Part shown: in pieces, positions 1 through 11,500 of the stretch
How positions within the stretch are numbered: position 1 is the first letter of the stretch
How the letters are laid out: every line of letters starts with the position of its first letter
NCBI GenBank assembly: GCA_949372805.1
Contig: CASIBH010000004.1
Span: 22,036-86,035 of the forward strand
From: an uncultured Flavobacteriales bacterium
GTDB lineage: Bacteria > Bacteroidota > Bacteroidia > Flavobacteriales > BACL11
Direction of reading: 5' to 3'
Length of the DNA: 64,000 nt
Program-made: the position numbers and the translations under genes
The notes under the pieces: model-generated
Told to the model about the DNA's origin: nothing
The model's database searches: none
What the model saw: the letters and a program-made list of their open reading frames with translations, nothing else

Positions 1-150
1 TTTATTTACTCTTTCATCTGTGCACTGAGCAGATAATAATACTGCTATTAAAAGTGTGTATGGATCTTTGTGATCAAGTGGTATTGGAGTTGTTGGATAT
101 AAGTCTTCTAATGATTTAATGACAAAATTTACTTTATCTTTTTTATTCAT
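1..150 (-). CDS. nth: Endonuclease III, N-terminal part (gene runs off the left edge)
   Basis: Reverse complement of 1-150 reads MNKKDKVNFVIKSLEDLYPTTPIPLDHKDPYTLLIAVLLSAQCTDERVNK, the characteristic Nth N-terminus; not in the ORF track because it is truncated. Confidence 0.85.
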   Translation of the reverse strand, partial: MNKKDKVNFVIKSLEDLYPTTPIPLDHKDPYTLLIAVLLSAQCTDERVNK

Positions 151-859
151 ACTTTATGCCATTAAAGTTTTTTTTAGCAAAATCATGAATAATATTTATT
201 TTACTAGAAAGTGACATTATTCCCGGGTTAATTCCTAATTCTCCTTGAGGAACTTCCATGTCTAATTTAGTATAATAATCTTGCCATATTTGCATAATTT
301 CATTGTTATTATCACAGAAATTCATTGGAGCTAATTCAAAAATATCTTCTTTTTTAAAAGCTTCAAAGATTAATTCAGAACAATAATATTTTTCATTATT
401 TAATAGAAATTCATTGTCATATTCAATTCCAATCTTGTCGTTTAAGAATCTTACAGCATCTTTTATTAAATATCTATATTCTGCTTTTAATCTTCCAACC
501 ATTACTTTTGAGTTATCCATACTATCTAGGGAATTATTTAAAAAACTATCTAATCTAGTAGTTGTAACTCCTCCTGGAATTGCCTCTAACACCCTATATT
601 CCTCTTGGATCTTATAAAAGTTTTTTTCCTCAAATTTGCTGTCTACATTTTGCAGAATTGGGTTGCCTCCTTTAGTAATAATACCTATGTGAGAAAATTT
701 TTGATCTTTATACCCTGGCGTAACTGATTCTATAGCTTCACATAAGGGAGATGAATCTAAGTCTTGAAATAAAAAATCTCCAACTTGAAGTTGAAATTTT
801 TTTTCTTTAGATTCACTACAGCTACAAAATATAATTAATATTAAAATAAAATATTTCAT
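143..859 (-). CDS. YiiX/YebB-like (permuted NlpC/P60-type) cysteine hydrolase, putative lipoprotein
   Basis: Signal peptide ILIIFCSCS (lipobox-like); motifs VGDFLFQDLD, FSHIGIIT and KYYCSELIFEAF. Overlaps the nth start by 8 nt. Confidence 0.65.
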   Translation of the reverse strand: MKYFILILIIFCSCSESKEKKFQLQVGDFLFQDLDSSPLCEAIESVTPGYKDQKFSHIGIITKGGNPILQNVDSKFEEKNFYKIQEEYRVLEAIPGGVTTTRLDSFLNNSLDSMDNSKVMVGRLKAEYRYLIKDAVRFLNDKIGIEYDNEFLLNNEKYYCSELIFEAFKKEDIFELAPMNFCDNNNEIMQIWQDYYTKLDMEVPQGELGINPGIMSLSSKINIIHDFAKKNFNGIKYE

Positions 860-872
860 TATCCAAAATTAA

Positions 873-899
873 AAAAGAGGATTTATAAAATCCTCTTTT
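873..899 (-). terminator. Rho-independent terminator between atpC and the downstream lipoprotein gene
   Basis: Perfect inverted repeat AAAAGAGGAT-ttataaa-ATCCTCTTTT with A/T tracts. Confidence 0.75.
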
Positions 900-926
900 G
901 ATTATTTAAAATTAACTTATCTGTAA

Positions 927-1163
927 TTATTCAGCGAGAACAATAATATTATTTTTTTGCATTTCAATTACACCACCATTTATTTCAAAAGTTTGTTTGT
1001 TGTGATCAGTTTGAACTAAGTAAATTTTACCTGGACTTAGAGTAGAAATAATTGGAGCATGATTATTTAGTATTTCAAACTGCCCATTTGTTCCAGGTAG
1101 TTTAACTGACTTTATCTCTCCAGAAAATAGTTTTTTCTCAGGTGTTAGTATATCAATTTGCAT
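927..1163 (-). CDS. atpC: ATP synthase F1 epsilon subunit
   Basis: MQIDILTPEKKLFSGEIKSVKLPGTNGQFEILNNHAPIISTL; adjacent to atpD. Confidence 0.93.
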   Translation of the reverse strand: MQIDILTPEKKLFSGEIKSVKLPGTNGQFEILNNHAPIISTLSPGKIYLVQTDHNKQTFEINGGVIEMQKNNIIVLAE

Positions 1164-1168
1164 AATAA

Positions 1169-2710
<1,542 letters not shown>

Positions 2711-2723
2711 TTAAAATCGCCTA

Positions 2724-2731
2724 CAAATCTA
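2724..2731 (-). promoter_or_regulatory. Bacteroidota-type -7 element (TAGATTTG) upstream of atpD
   Basis: Matches TAnnTTTG on the minus strand; well placed, no strong -33 element seen. Confidence 0.4.
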
Positions 2732-2823
2732 CTATTTTTAATTTGTTTCATTATTACTTTAAGCCAAATAAATTTATTGTTAATTTTGAACACTTTATAA
2801 ACAATATTTAAAATATACATTAA

Positions 2824-3732
2824 TTGAAAATATATAATTCTCTTGAAGAGTTTAAACCTGACTTTAATACTATTGTAACTATTGGCACTTTTGATGGTGT
2901 GCATATTGGACATAAGTATATTATTAATCATTTAAATAATATTGCTAAAAATGAGGGAGGAGAGAGTGTTTTACTGACATTTCACCCTCATCCACGACAT
3001 GTCTTATATCCGGAAAATCAGGATTTAAAACTAATTGATACCTTAGAAGAAAAAAAAGAAAAGCTTGCTGCTGCTGGTCTTCAAAACTTAATTATTCATC
3101 CATTTACTTCCATTTTTGCCAAAACAAAATCTATAAACTTTGTCCGTGATATTTTAGTAAATAAAATGAGTCTTCATTATTTAGTGGTTGGTCATGATCA
3201 TCATTTTGGTAAAAACAGAGAGGGAACCTTTAAGGATTTAAATAGTTTGTCAAAAACATATGATTTTACCGTTGATCAAATTCCTGCACAGGCTAAAGAT
3301 GAAATTGCAGTTAGTTCAACCAAAATTAGAAATCTTATAGCTTTAGGTGATATTGATAAATCCAACAATTATTTAGGATTAGAATTTGGGTTATCTGGAA
3401 CTGTTGTGCATGGTGATAAACTTGGTAGAACAATAAATTATCCAACGGCAAATTTAGCAATTGAAAAAAATAAAATTGTTCCTAAAACAGGAGTATATTT
3501 AGTAAAAGTTATTTTTAATTCTCAGGAATTATTTGGCATGTTAAATATTGGAGTACAAAACAAAAAAATAGAAGTGCATATTTTTGATTTTTCTCAAAAT
3601 ATTTATGGTGAAAAACTTAAAATTAATTTCGTTAAAAGAATGCGAGACGAACAACAGTTTATCGACGCTAATGCTCTTAAAGCTCAGCTGAAAATAGATG
3701 AGGAAAATTGTCGGAAAAATGTTTTAAGCTAA
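2824..3732 (+). CDS. ribF: Bifunctional riboflavin kinase/FAD synthetase (TTG start)
   Basis: TIGTFDGVHIGHKYII, HDHHFGKNREG, GRTINYPTANL; start codon at 2824 is TTG. Confidence 0.93.
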   Translation: MKIYNSLEEFKPDFNTIVTIGTFDGVHIGHKYIINHLNNIAKNEGGESVLLTFHPHPRHVLYPENQDLKLIDTLEEKKEKLAAAGLQNLIIHPFTSIFAKTKSINFVRDILVNKMSLHYLVVGHDHHFGKNREGTFKDLNSLSKTYDFTVDQIPAQAKDEIAVSSTKIRNLIALGDIDKSNNYLGLEFGLSGTVVHGDKLGRTINYPTANLAIEKNKIVPKTGVYLVKVIFNSQELFGMLNIGVQNKKIEVHIFDFSQNIYGEKLKINFVKRMRDEQQFIDANALKAQLKIDEENCRKNVLS

Positions 3733-3749
3733 TTAGATAATAATTTACA

Positions 3750-4361
3750 TTATACCAAATTATATTTTAAAGCAACTTTAGCAATCCCTATACTATTTTT
3801 AACATCTAATTTTAGATTTATATTTTTTCTATGCGTCTCAACTGTTCTCTTGCTGATATTTAAGATATCAGCAATCTCTTTATTAGATCTTTCATTTAAT
3901 AATTCTGAAAGTACATCTCTTTCTCTAGAAGTTAATTTATATTTAATTGTAAATTCATCATTAATTGTAGATTCCTTTTGTGTTTTGTGAAAATGTTTTT
4001 TATTATTAAAGCAATTTTTTATTGCTTTAGATATTTCTTCTTTTGTGGCTGTTTTAGTTAGGTAAATATTAGCCCCTGATTTTATTGCTTGTTGTTTTAT
4101 TCTAGAATCATCATACATTGACATTGCAATAGTTTTAATTTTTATGTGTCTTAATTTTATTTCTTCACAAATTTTGAAACCATTAAATCCTGGCATATTA
4201 ATATCAGTAAAAACAATATCAACATCATTTACTTTTTTCAGATATTCAAGTGCTATTTTAGGTTCTTGAAATACTCTTACAACTTCTAAATCTATACTTG
4301 ATAAAAGTGATGCCAGCCCTTCACCAAATATTTTATGATCATCAATTATTATTATCCTCAT
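3750..4361 (-). CDS. Response regulator, LuxR/NarL-type HTH
   Basis: N-terminal receiver IIIDDHKIFGEGL; C-terminal LTSRERDVLSELLNERSNKEIADILNISKRTVETHRKNI. Confidence 0.92.
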   Translation of the reverse strand: MRIIIIDDHKIFGEGLASLLSSIDLEVVRVFQEPKIALEYLKKVNDVDIVFTDINMPGFNGFKICEEIKLRHIKIKTIAMSMYDDSRIKQQAIKSGANIYLTKTATKEEISKAIKNCFNNKKHFHKTQKESTINDEFTIKYKLTSRERDVLSELLNERSNKEIADILNISKRTVETHRKNINLKLDVKNSIGIAKVALKYNLV

Positions 4362-6115
4362 TTTTTATTTTTAAACATTAAATTTATTGTTATTGTAGTT
4401 CCAAAACCTATTTTGGAATCAATTAAAACTTCTCCATTAAAAATCTCAGCTCTGTTTTTTATATTTCTCAAGCCATTTCCTTTAATAAATTTGTTGGTAT
4501 TAAAACCACTGCCATTGTCTGAAATAATTAAATTTAAAAATTCTAAGTGTTGTGTAATACTAATATTAATTTTCTCTGCATTGGCGTGTTTAATAATATT
4601 GGTGAAAACTTCTTTTAAGATTCTAATAACATTATTTGATAATTGTGCGTCAAAATTTTCATTTAAATCATTTTTTGGAAAGGGATTTAATTCGATTTTT
4701 TTTGAGCCAGCAAAGGTTTCTTGACACAGTTTTTCGATTTTTTCTAAGAGACTTTCTTTAATGTGGGGATTAACTGAAAGGTTTGAGGATATTTCTCTTA
4801 CCTGATTATAGATTTCTTCTAAATTCTTGATTTCTTTGTTTAATGAGCTATAATAATTTGGGTCATTTAACTGTGATAGTCTCATCTTAAGAGCTGCTAA
4901 AGACCCACCAATATTGTCATGGAGCTCCTCGCCAATTTTTTGTTTAATTTTTTCTTCTTGCGCGGCTATGTTTTCTAAAGCTTTTGTTTTGTTAAGTCTT
5001 TTTTTCTCTAAAAAATAATTTTTTGATTTATTGATATAGAAATATACTAATAAAACCATTATAAATAATAATATTGAAATTTTGTAGCTAATATTTTTAG
5101 ATTCTTTAAGTTTTATTTGGGTTTCTTTTAGCTTTAAATTTGTTTTTTGGAATTCATTATCAGATAAAAGTTTTTTTCTGCTAACTTGATTTATAGAGTC
5201 AATTTTTTTGTTTGTTAAAAAGGCATTTTTATAATCTTTTTTTAATTCATATATTTCAGATGCTTGATTTAATACGCTCTTGAAATTTGCTTTCTTATTT
5301 GTTTGAGTTATTATTTTAAGTGCTGAATTATTATATAAAATAGCTGAATCTAAATTATCTCTTAAAAAAAATAATTTTGCTAAATTAAATCTACTTTCAA
5401 TTTTTAGTTCTGGGTTTTTAATTTTTTTAGAGATGTTAACTATATCTTTAAATATCTTTAGGCTTTTATTAGCATCTGAAGATAATAGTAAGATTGCTTT
5501 TGATCTTAACCCTTTCATTATATGAAGGGTGTCATTAATTGCATAACTATAAAACAATGAAGAGTCTATTAATTGTAAGGATTTAGAGAAATTTGAATCT
5601 AGCCTGCTTATTATGCTTGAAAAAGATAATCTTTTAGCTACAAGGGCAGTATCTTTCTGAGATAATATTGTGTCTTTTTGAAATTTTAAATATTTAAGAG
5701 ATTCATTTAAAACTTCCTCACATGATAAGTAATCTTTTAATTTAAAAAGCGTATTTATTTTCCAGGAATAAACAGAATTGATTAAATCAATATTGTTTAT
5801 TATTTTGGCTTTATTAAGGGATTTATTGAGATTTAATACAGCACTTTTAAAATTACCGTTATTAAATTGGAAGATTCCTAAATTTAAATGGTGTTGTGAT
5901 ATACCAAAATTATAATTTACTCTTTCAATAAGTCTATCAGTTGTTTTTATCGACATCAAGAATGAAGCCTCATCATTTATTCTTGCAAGTTTATTGTTAA
6001 TTTTATTTATTGAATCTATTTTGCTTTTAAAGTCAATTTTTTTTGGTCTTTGTGCTGATAGAGTTAATGAGGTGAAAAGAATACAAATTAGTAAAAATAT
6101 ATTCGCAGTTTTCAT
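4358..6115 (-). CDS. Sensor histidine kinase (HisKA_3 type) with TPR-like N-terminal region and one transmembrane helix
   Basis: IGEELHDNIGGSLAALKMRL H-box; HATPase segment SDNGSGFNTNKFIKGNGLRNIKNRAEIFNGEV; ATGA overlap with the response regulator. Confidence 0.9.
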   Translation of the reverse strand: MKTANIFLLICILFTSLTLSAQRPKKIDFKSKIDSINKINNKLARINDEASFLMSIKTTDRLIERVNYNFGISQHHLNLGIFQFNNGNFKSAVLNLNKSLNKAKIINNIDLINSVYSWKINTLFKLKDYLSCEEVLNESLKYLKFQKDTILSQKDTALVAKRLSFSSIISRLDSNFSKSLQLIDSSLFYSYAINDTLHIMKGLRSKAILLLSSDANKSLKIFKDIVNISKKIKNPELKIESRFNLAKLFFLRDNLDSAILYNNSALKIITQTNKKANFKSVLNQASEIYELKKDYKNAFLTNKKIDSINQVSRKKLLSDNEFQKTNLKLKETQIKLKESKNISYKISILLFIMVLLVYFYINKSKNYFLEKKRLNKTKALENIAAQEEKIKQKIGEELHDNIGGSLAALKMRLSQLNDPNYYSSLNKEIKNLEEIYNQVREISSNLSVNPHIKESLLEKIEKLCQETFAGSKKIELNPFPKNDLNENFDAQLSNNVIRILKEVFTNIIKHANAEKINISITQHLEFLNLIISDNGSGFNTNKFIKGNGLRNIKNRAEIFNGEVLIDSKIGFGTTITINLMFKNKK

Positions 6116-8374
6116 TATATTATTTCAAGTTTTGCAAACTTTAATAAGAGCTGTTTTTGACCAAATTTTTCAAAAAATATAGTTGCTTTTTTATTCGCAT
6201 CTTCACCACTAATCTCAATTATTTTTCCATTACCAAATTTTGAATGTAAAACATTCATGCCGTTTTGTATTTTATTAATGTCACTTGAATTAACTCCTGT
6301 CAGAACTAGTATTTACTTTTTTTAAATTACTTGGAATATTTGGCTTTAGATTTTTTTTCTCAAATCTGTTTTTTATTCCTTGTTTTTTCTGTTTAAAGAA
6401 TTTTTCTTTTTTCTTGGCATGAATTTCTGTTTTCTCAAGGTATTTGCTATCAAGTTCGCTTAAAAACCTACTTGGTTCGCAATCAATAAATTGTCCCCAT
6501 TTAAATCTATTTGTTGCAAATGAGAGGAAAAGTCTTTTTTCTGCTCTTGTAATGGCTACATAAAATAGTCTTCTTTCTTCCTCTAAATTTTCTTGGCTAT
6601 CTCCTGACATCATAGATGGAAATAGATTTTGCTCTAAACCAACAATAAAGACATATGGGAATTCAAGCCCTTTTGCTGCATGAACAGTCATGAGTGTTAC
6701 TTTATTCAAGTCTTCTTCTTTTTCATTATCTTGATTAGTAAGAAGTGCAACATCAGTCATATATTCAGTAAGAGAATTTTTTTCAGTATTCTCACAGAAG
6801 TCTTTTATACCATTTAAAAGTTCTTGAATGTTTTCAAACCTGCTAACACCCTCTGGGCTCTTATCATTATACAAGTCGTTAAATATACCAGAAGATTTTG
6901 CAATATGTTCTACTAAGAAATAGGCGTCTTTTGTTTCAAGTTGAGCTTGATAGTTTTGAATTAATAGAGCAAATTGCTCTAATTTTTGTGCTGTTCCTTT
7001 GTTAATGTTATGATCAAAATTTTTGAGATTATTAATTATATTCCAAATGCTAGTATTTTTGTTATTTGCATAGACAACTAATTTTTGCAGGGTAGTGTTT
7101 CCTATTCCTCTTCCAGGATAATTGATGACTCTTTTTAGAGCTTCTTCATCATTTGGGTTAACTGTTAGGCGGCAGTAGGCTAGAATATCTTTAATCTCCT
7201 TTCTTTGATAAAAAGAAAGTCCACCATAAATTTTATATGGAATATTTTGTTTTCTAAGGGATTCTTCTAAAGCTCTTGATTGTGCATTAGTTCTGTAAAG
7301 GATCGCAAAATCTTTTGGCTGAGCATACTCTTGCATTTTTATTTCAAAAATTGTATTGGCTACAAGCCTTCCTTCATCATTATCTGACCCGCATTTACAA
7401 ATTATAATTTTCTCCCCTTCTTCATTATCTGTCCAGACCTCTTTGGGGATTTGATTTTCATTATGCTGAATAAGGCTATTTGCTGTTTCAACAATTGTAG
7501 TTGTTGACCTGTAGTTTTGCTCTAATTTATAGCTTTTAAAGTCAGGGTAGTCAGCCTTGAAATTAAGGATGTTTTGGATTTTTGCGCCTCTAAAAGAGTA
7601 AATACTTTGTGCATCATCACCAACTACACAAATATTTTCATTTAGTGCGGCTAGTTTTTTAATAATCAAGTATTGAACGTGATTTGTATCTTGGTATTCA
7701 TCAATTAAAATATATCTAAACTTACTTTGATATTTAAGAAGAATATCTGGATAATTATCAAGTAATTTATAGGTGTTTAGGAGTAAGTCATCAAAATCCA
7801 TAGCGCTTGCCTGAAGACATCTTTTCGTATACAATGTGTAGATTCTGTGAAAATCTGGTCTTTTAGCAATCTTGTCAGTTTGAACTAACTCATTGTGATT
7901 ATTATATTTATCGTGAGTTATGAAATTATTTTTCAATGCTGAAATTCTATTTGCAATCATTGAAAACTTATAAATATCTTTATCTAAATTAAGCTCTTTT
8001 ATGATCGATCTGATTAGACTTTTAGCATCATCTGAATCATAAATTGTAAAATTAGTTGGGTAGTTTAATCTTTGTGCTTCAATTCTAAGTATTCTAGAAA
8101 AAACAGAGTGAAAAGTCCCCATCCATAGGTCTCTTGAAATATTGTTGCTTACAATGGAGTCAATTCTATTTCGCATCTCCTTTGAAGCTTTATTTGTAAA
8201 TGTAAGAGCAAGGATGTTGAAAGGGCTTATTTTGTTTTCTAAAAGGTGAATAATTCGGTAGGTGAGGACTCTTGTTTTTCCAGATCCAGCTCCAGCTATG
8301 ACCATTAGCGGTCCGTCTATATGTTCAACAGCTTTTCGCTGCTCACTATTTAGTTTTTCTAGTTGGTTTTGCAT
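6115..8374 (-). CDS. pcrA: UvrD/PcrA-family DNA helicase; single +1 frameshift near 6301 separates the C-terminal ~60 aa
   Basis: ORF 6290-8374 has GAGSGKTRVLTYRI, DEYQDTN, VTLMTVHAAKGLEFPYVFIVGLEQ. Frame +1 over 6115-6300 reads TGVNSSDINKIQNGMNVLHSKFGNGKIIEISGEDANKKATIFFEKFGQKQLLLKFAKLEII*, the usual Bacteroidota PcrA tail. Confidence 0.9.
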
Positions 8375-8392
8375 TTATTTTTTATCAATATA

Positions 8393-8400
8393 CAAATCTA
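8393..8400 (-). promoter_or_regulatory. Putative -7 element TAGATTTG upstream of pcrA/uvrD
   Basis: TAnnTTTG on the minus strand about 20 bp before the start codon. Confidence 0.4.
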
Positions 8401-8527
8401 TTATTTTTGTCATGTAAAATATCTAATTCTAAAAAGTTTTTGTGAAAGGTCATAAAATCAGCTTTATTAACATTCAATTCTACATAAGATTTAAGAAATA
8501 CTTAGTCTAATAGATACTAATATTTTG

Positions 8528-8535
8528 TAAATTTG
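8528..8535 (+). promoter_or_regulatory. Putative -7 element TAAATTTG upstream of the first SprB-repeat gene
   Basis: TAnnTTTG about 18 bp before the ATG at 8553. Confidence 0.4.
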
Positions 8536-8552
8536 GGAAAAATTTTTTATTT

Positions 8553-11500
8553 ATGAAGAAATTATTGATTCTACTAGTAGCGCTTTGTAGTGTTTTTCAA
8601 ATGCAGGCAACTCACTTGATGGGTGGTGAAATTACATGGGAGTGCATTAAGGTTGGTCCTGATGCTGGAAAGTATATTTTTAAGCTGAAATTATATAGAG
8701 ATTGTGATGGCACTTCTCTAAGTACTTTTGCTCAAACAATTTATGTTTGGGATCACCCTACAGTTACATCTATGTCACTTGACTTTATTTCAAATACAGA
8801 TATTTCGCCTGATTGTGATGTTACTAATAGTGGAAATGCTCAACTAGATTGCTCAACCAATCCTGTTGGAGCAGTTGAAGAATATCTTTATGAATCTCAA
8901 CCTGTTAGTTTGCCAGGCTCTCCGCCAACAACTGGATGGCATTTTACATGGGATTCATGTTGTAGAAATGGTGCAATAACAAATTTAGTTTTATCTAGCA
9001 CAACATCACCTTCTGAAGGTTTTACACTTAGAGCATCGATGTTCCCGTATGTTGATCCTTTAGGTAATCTTATTCCTGCTGAACCATGTTTTGATTCTTC
9101 TCCAATATTTAATGAAAGTCCAAAAACAATTATTTGTACTGGTTACCCTTTTTCCTACTCACATAATGCATCTGACAATGAACTTGATTCAATTTCTTAC
9201 TCATGGGATGAGCCTTTAGATGATTTTGTAGGTAATTTTGATCCTGCTGCAGGAAATCCTGCTTCCTTACCTTGGGTAGCTCCTTATGCTTTTAATAATC
9301 CTTTACCTGGTAATGTCTCACTTAATTCTCAAACTGGAGAAATTTCATATAATTCAAATATTTCAGGAAATTTTGTAACTGTTGTAAGAATAGATGCTTA
9401 TAAGTGTGGGCAAATAGTTGCTTCAATTTACAGAGAGATTCAAGCGGTACTTTTGGCATGTCCATCTTTGTCAGGAAACACACCAAATACACCTCCATCA
9501 ATTGATGCTCCTTTTATAGACCCAATTACTGGCTTGCCTTCATTTAGTACTTCAGTTCCAGCAGGAAGTTTAGTAAGTTTTAATATTACTGGAGTAGATT
9601 CTTTAGATATATACCCAAATGGTGCATCTCAAGAGATTACACTTGAAATAACTGGAGGTCAAATGTCTGGTGATTTTGTAAATATATTTGATTGCGCTGA
9701 ACCTCCTTGTGCTATTTTTAATAACGGCTCGGGTGTAGTGCCTCCTTTTTCTAGTCCTTCGTTTGTAAGCGGATATTTTGAATGGCTTACTGATTGTAAT
9801 CATATTGCTAGTGATGCGGGTTGTGGAACAATTTCAAATCTGTACACATTTGCCATTAAAGCTTATGATGATTTTTGTCCTGCTCCAGCAATTACTTTAG
9901 CAACAATTTCTATTGAAGTAACTGCAGCTCAAGGACTGTCAGAGCCTGATCTTCAGTGTGCATTTTTAAATGGGGCAGGTGATCTTACCCTTGATTGGAA
10001 TTATAGTTTTGGTGGTGATGCATCAACTATTTATCATATCTATGGATCTGATAATATTGGTGGGCCATATTCATTGCTTGAAGATGTTAATTATTCAAAT
10101 CCTAACAATCTTTTATTTCAGACTCATACTATTGATTCTATTAACTTACCAGCGGGTTATCAATTCTTTTATTTAACACAAGAATCTGCTTGTGCAAGTT
10201 CTTCAGTAGAATCTGATACAATTACTCCTATTGAATTTCAAATTTCTCATTCTGATGTTAATTGCTGGGATGATACAGATGGTCGTATAACTGTTGAGGT
10301 TTTAAGTACGATGTTAGCTCCTTTTAGTTATTATCTAAATGGAGTTTTAAATCCAAATCCTATTCCTTATGATACTGTTTTTTCTGATTTAACTGCAGGA
10401 AATTATGTTGTTACAGTTAGTGATAATGGAAGTTGTCAGATTGATCAAACTGTTAATATTACTGCTCCAGGTTCACCACTTCAATCACTTGTTAGCGATA
10501 CAATGAATAACTGTTACGGCAGCAATGATGGTATTGCTATAGGTTCTGGCGCTGGAGGAACTCCTCCTTATTCTTATGAGTGGTTTAACCAAAACTTTGT
10601 CAGCTTTAGTACTAATGATACGGCCTTTAATTTAAGTGCTGGTAGTTATTATTTAGAGGTTAGTGATGCAAATGGATGTGATACTTTCTCTACTGTCCAG
10701 GTTATTGCTCCTCAAACAGCACTTAGTGGATCTCCTCAAGTATTTGGTATTGCTTGTCGAGGTGATAGTACCGGTATGATAATTGGTGATGCCAATGGTA
10801 GCTGGGCTCCATATCAGTATTACTGGATTTCTAGTGCTGGAGATACTCTTCAGTCCACTTCATATACAACAACAAGAGATACTTTAAAAGATTTAAGTTC
10901 TGGCGTTTATACTCTTCATGTTTATGATGCTCAATCTTGTTTTGTGAGCTATAGTTTAAATGTTGGAGAACCAATGACTATGCTTAGTATTGATAGTATT
11001 TTAGTTGTAGAAAATATTGCTTGTTTTGGTGATAGTGTTGGTAAGGCTCGATTATTTGCTAGCGGAGGGATGCCAAACTATAGCTATATGTGGGATAATG
11101 GAGAAACAGGATTGGTAGCACAAAATTTATCTGCGGGATATCGTCATCTTACGCTTACTGATGATTGGGGCTGTGAGGTTGTTGATAGTGTTTATATTTC
11201 AGAGAATCCAGAGATACAATCTACTATTAGCGTTGTTCAGACAGTTAGCTGTTATGGGCAGTCTGATGGTATTGCAAGTATTAGTTCTGTTGGAGGTATT
11301 CCAACATACACTTACTTTTGGAGTAATGGTCATACAGGTCTTAGCATGCCAGATACTTCTTCAGGTCTTGTTGAAGGGAGTTATTATGTAACTACAAGAG
11401 ATGTAATAGGCTGTGAGGTTGTTGATAGTGTTTATGTGTCAGAGCCAGAGCCACTTTCTATGATAGCAAATGAGCTAGTATGGATCTCATGCTTTGGAGC

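Noticed and set aside
4335-4724. Plus-strand 129-aa ORF opposite the histidine kinase
   Set aside because: Antisense shadow of the HATPase domain coding sequence.
11161-11391. Overlapping ORFs 11161-11391 and 23181-23411 (identical 76 aa)
   Set aside because: Alternate-frame shadows of the duplicated SprB stalk; no independent start signal.
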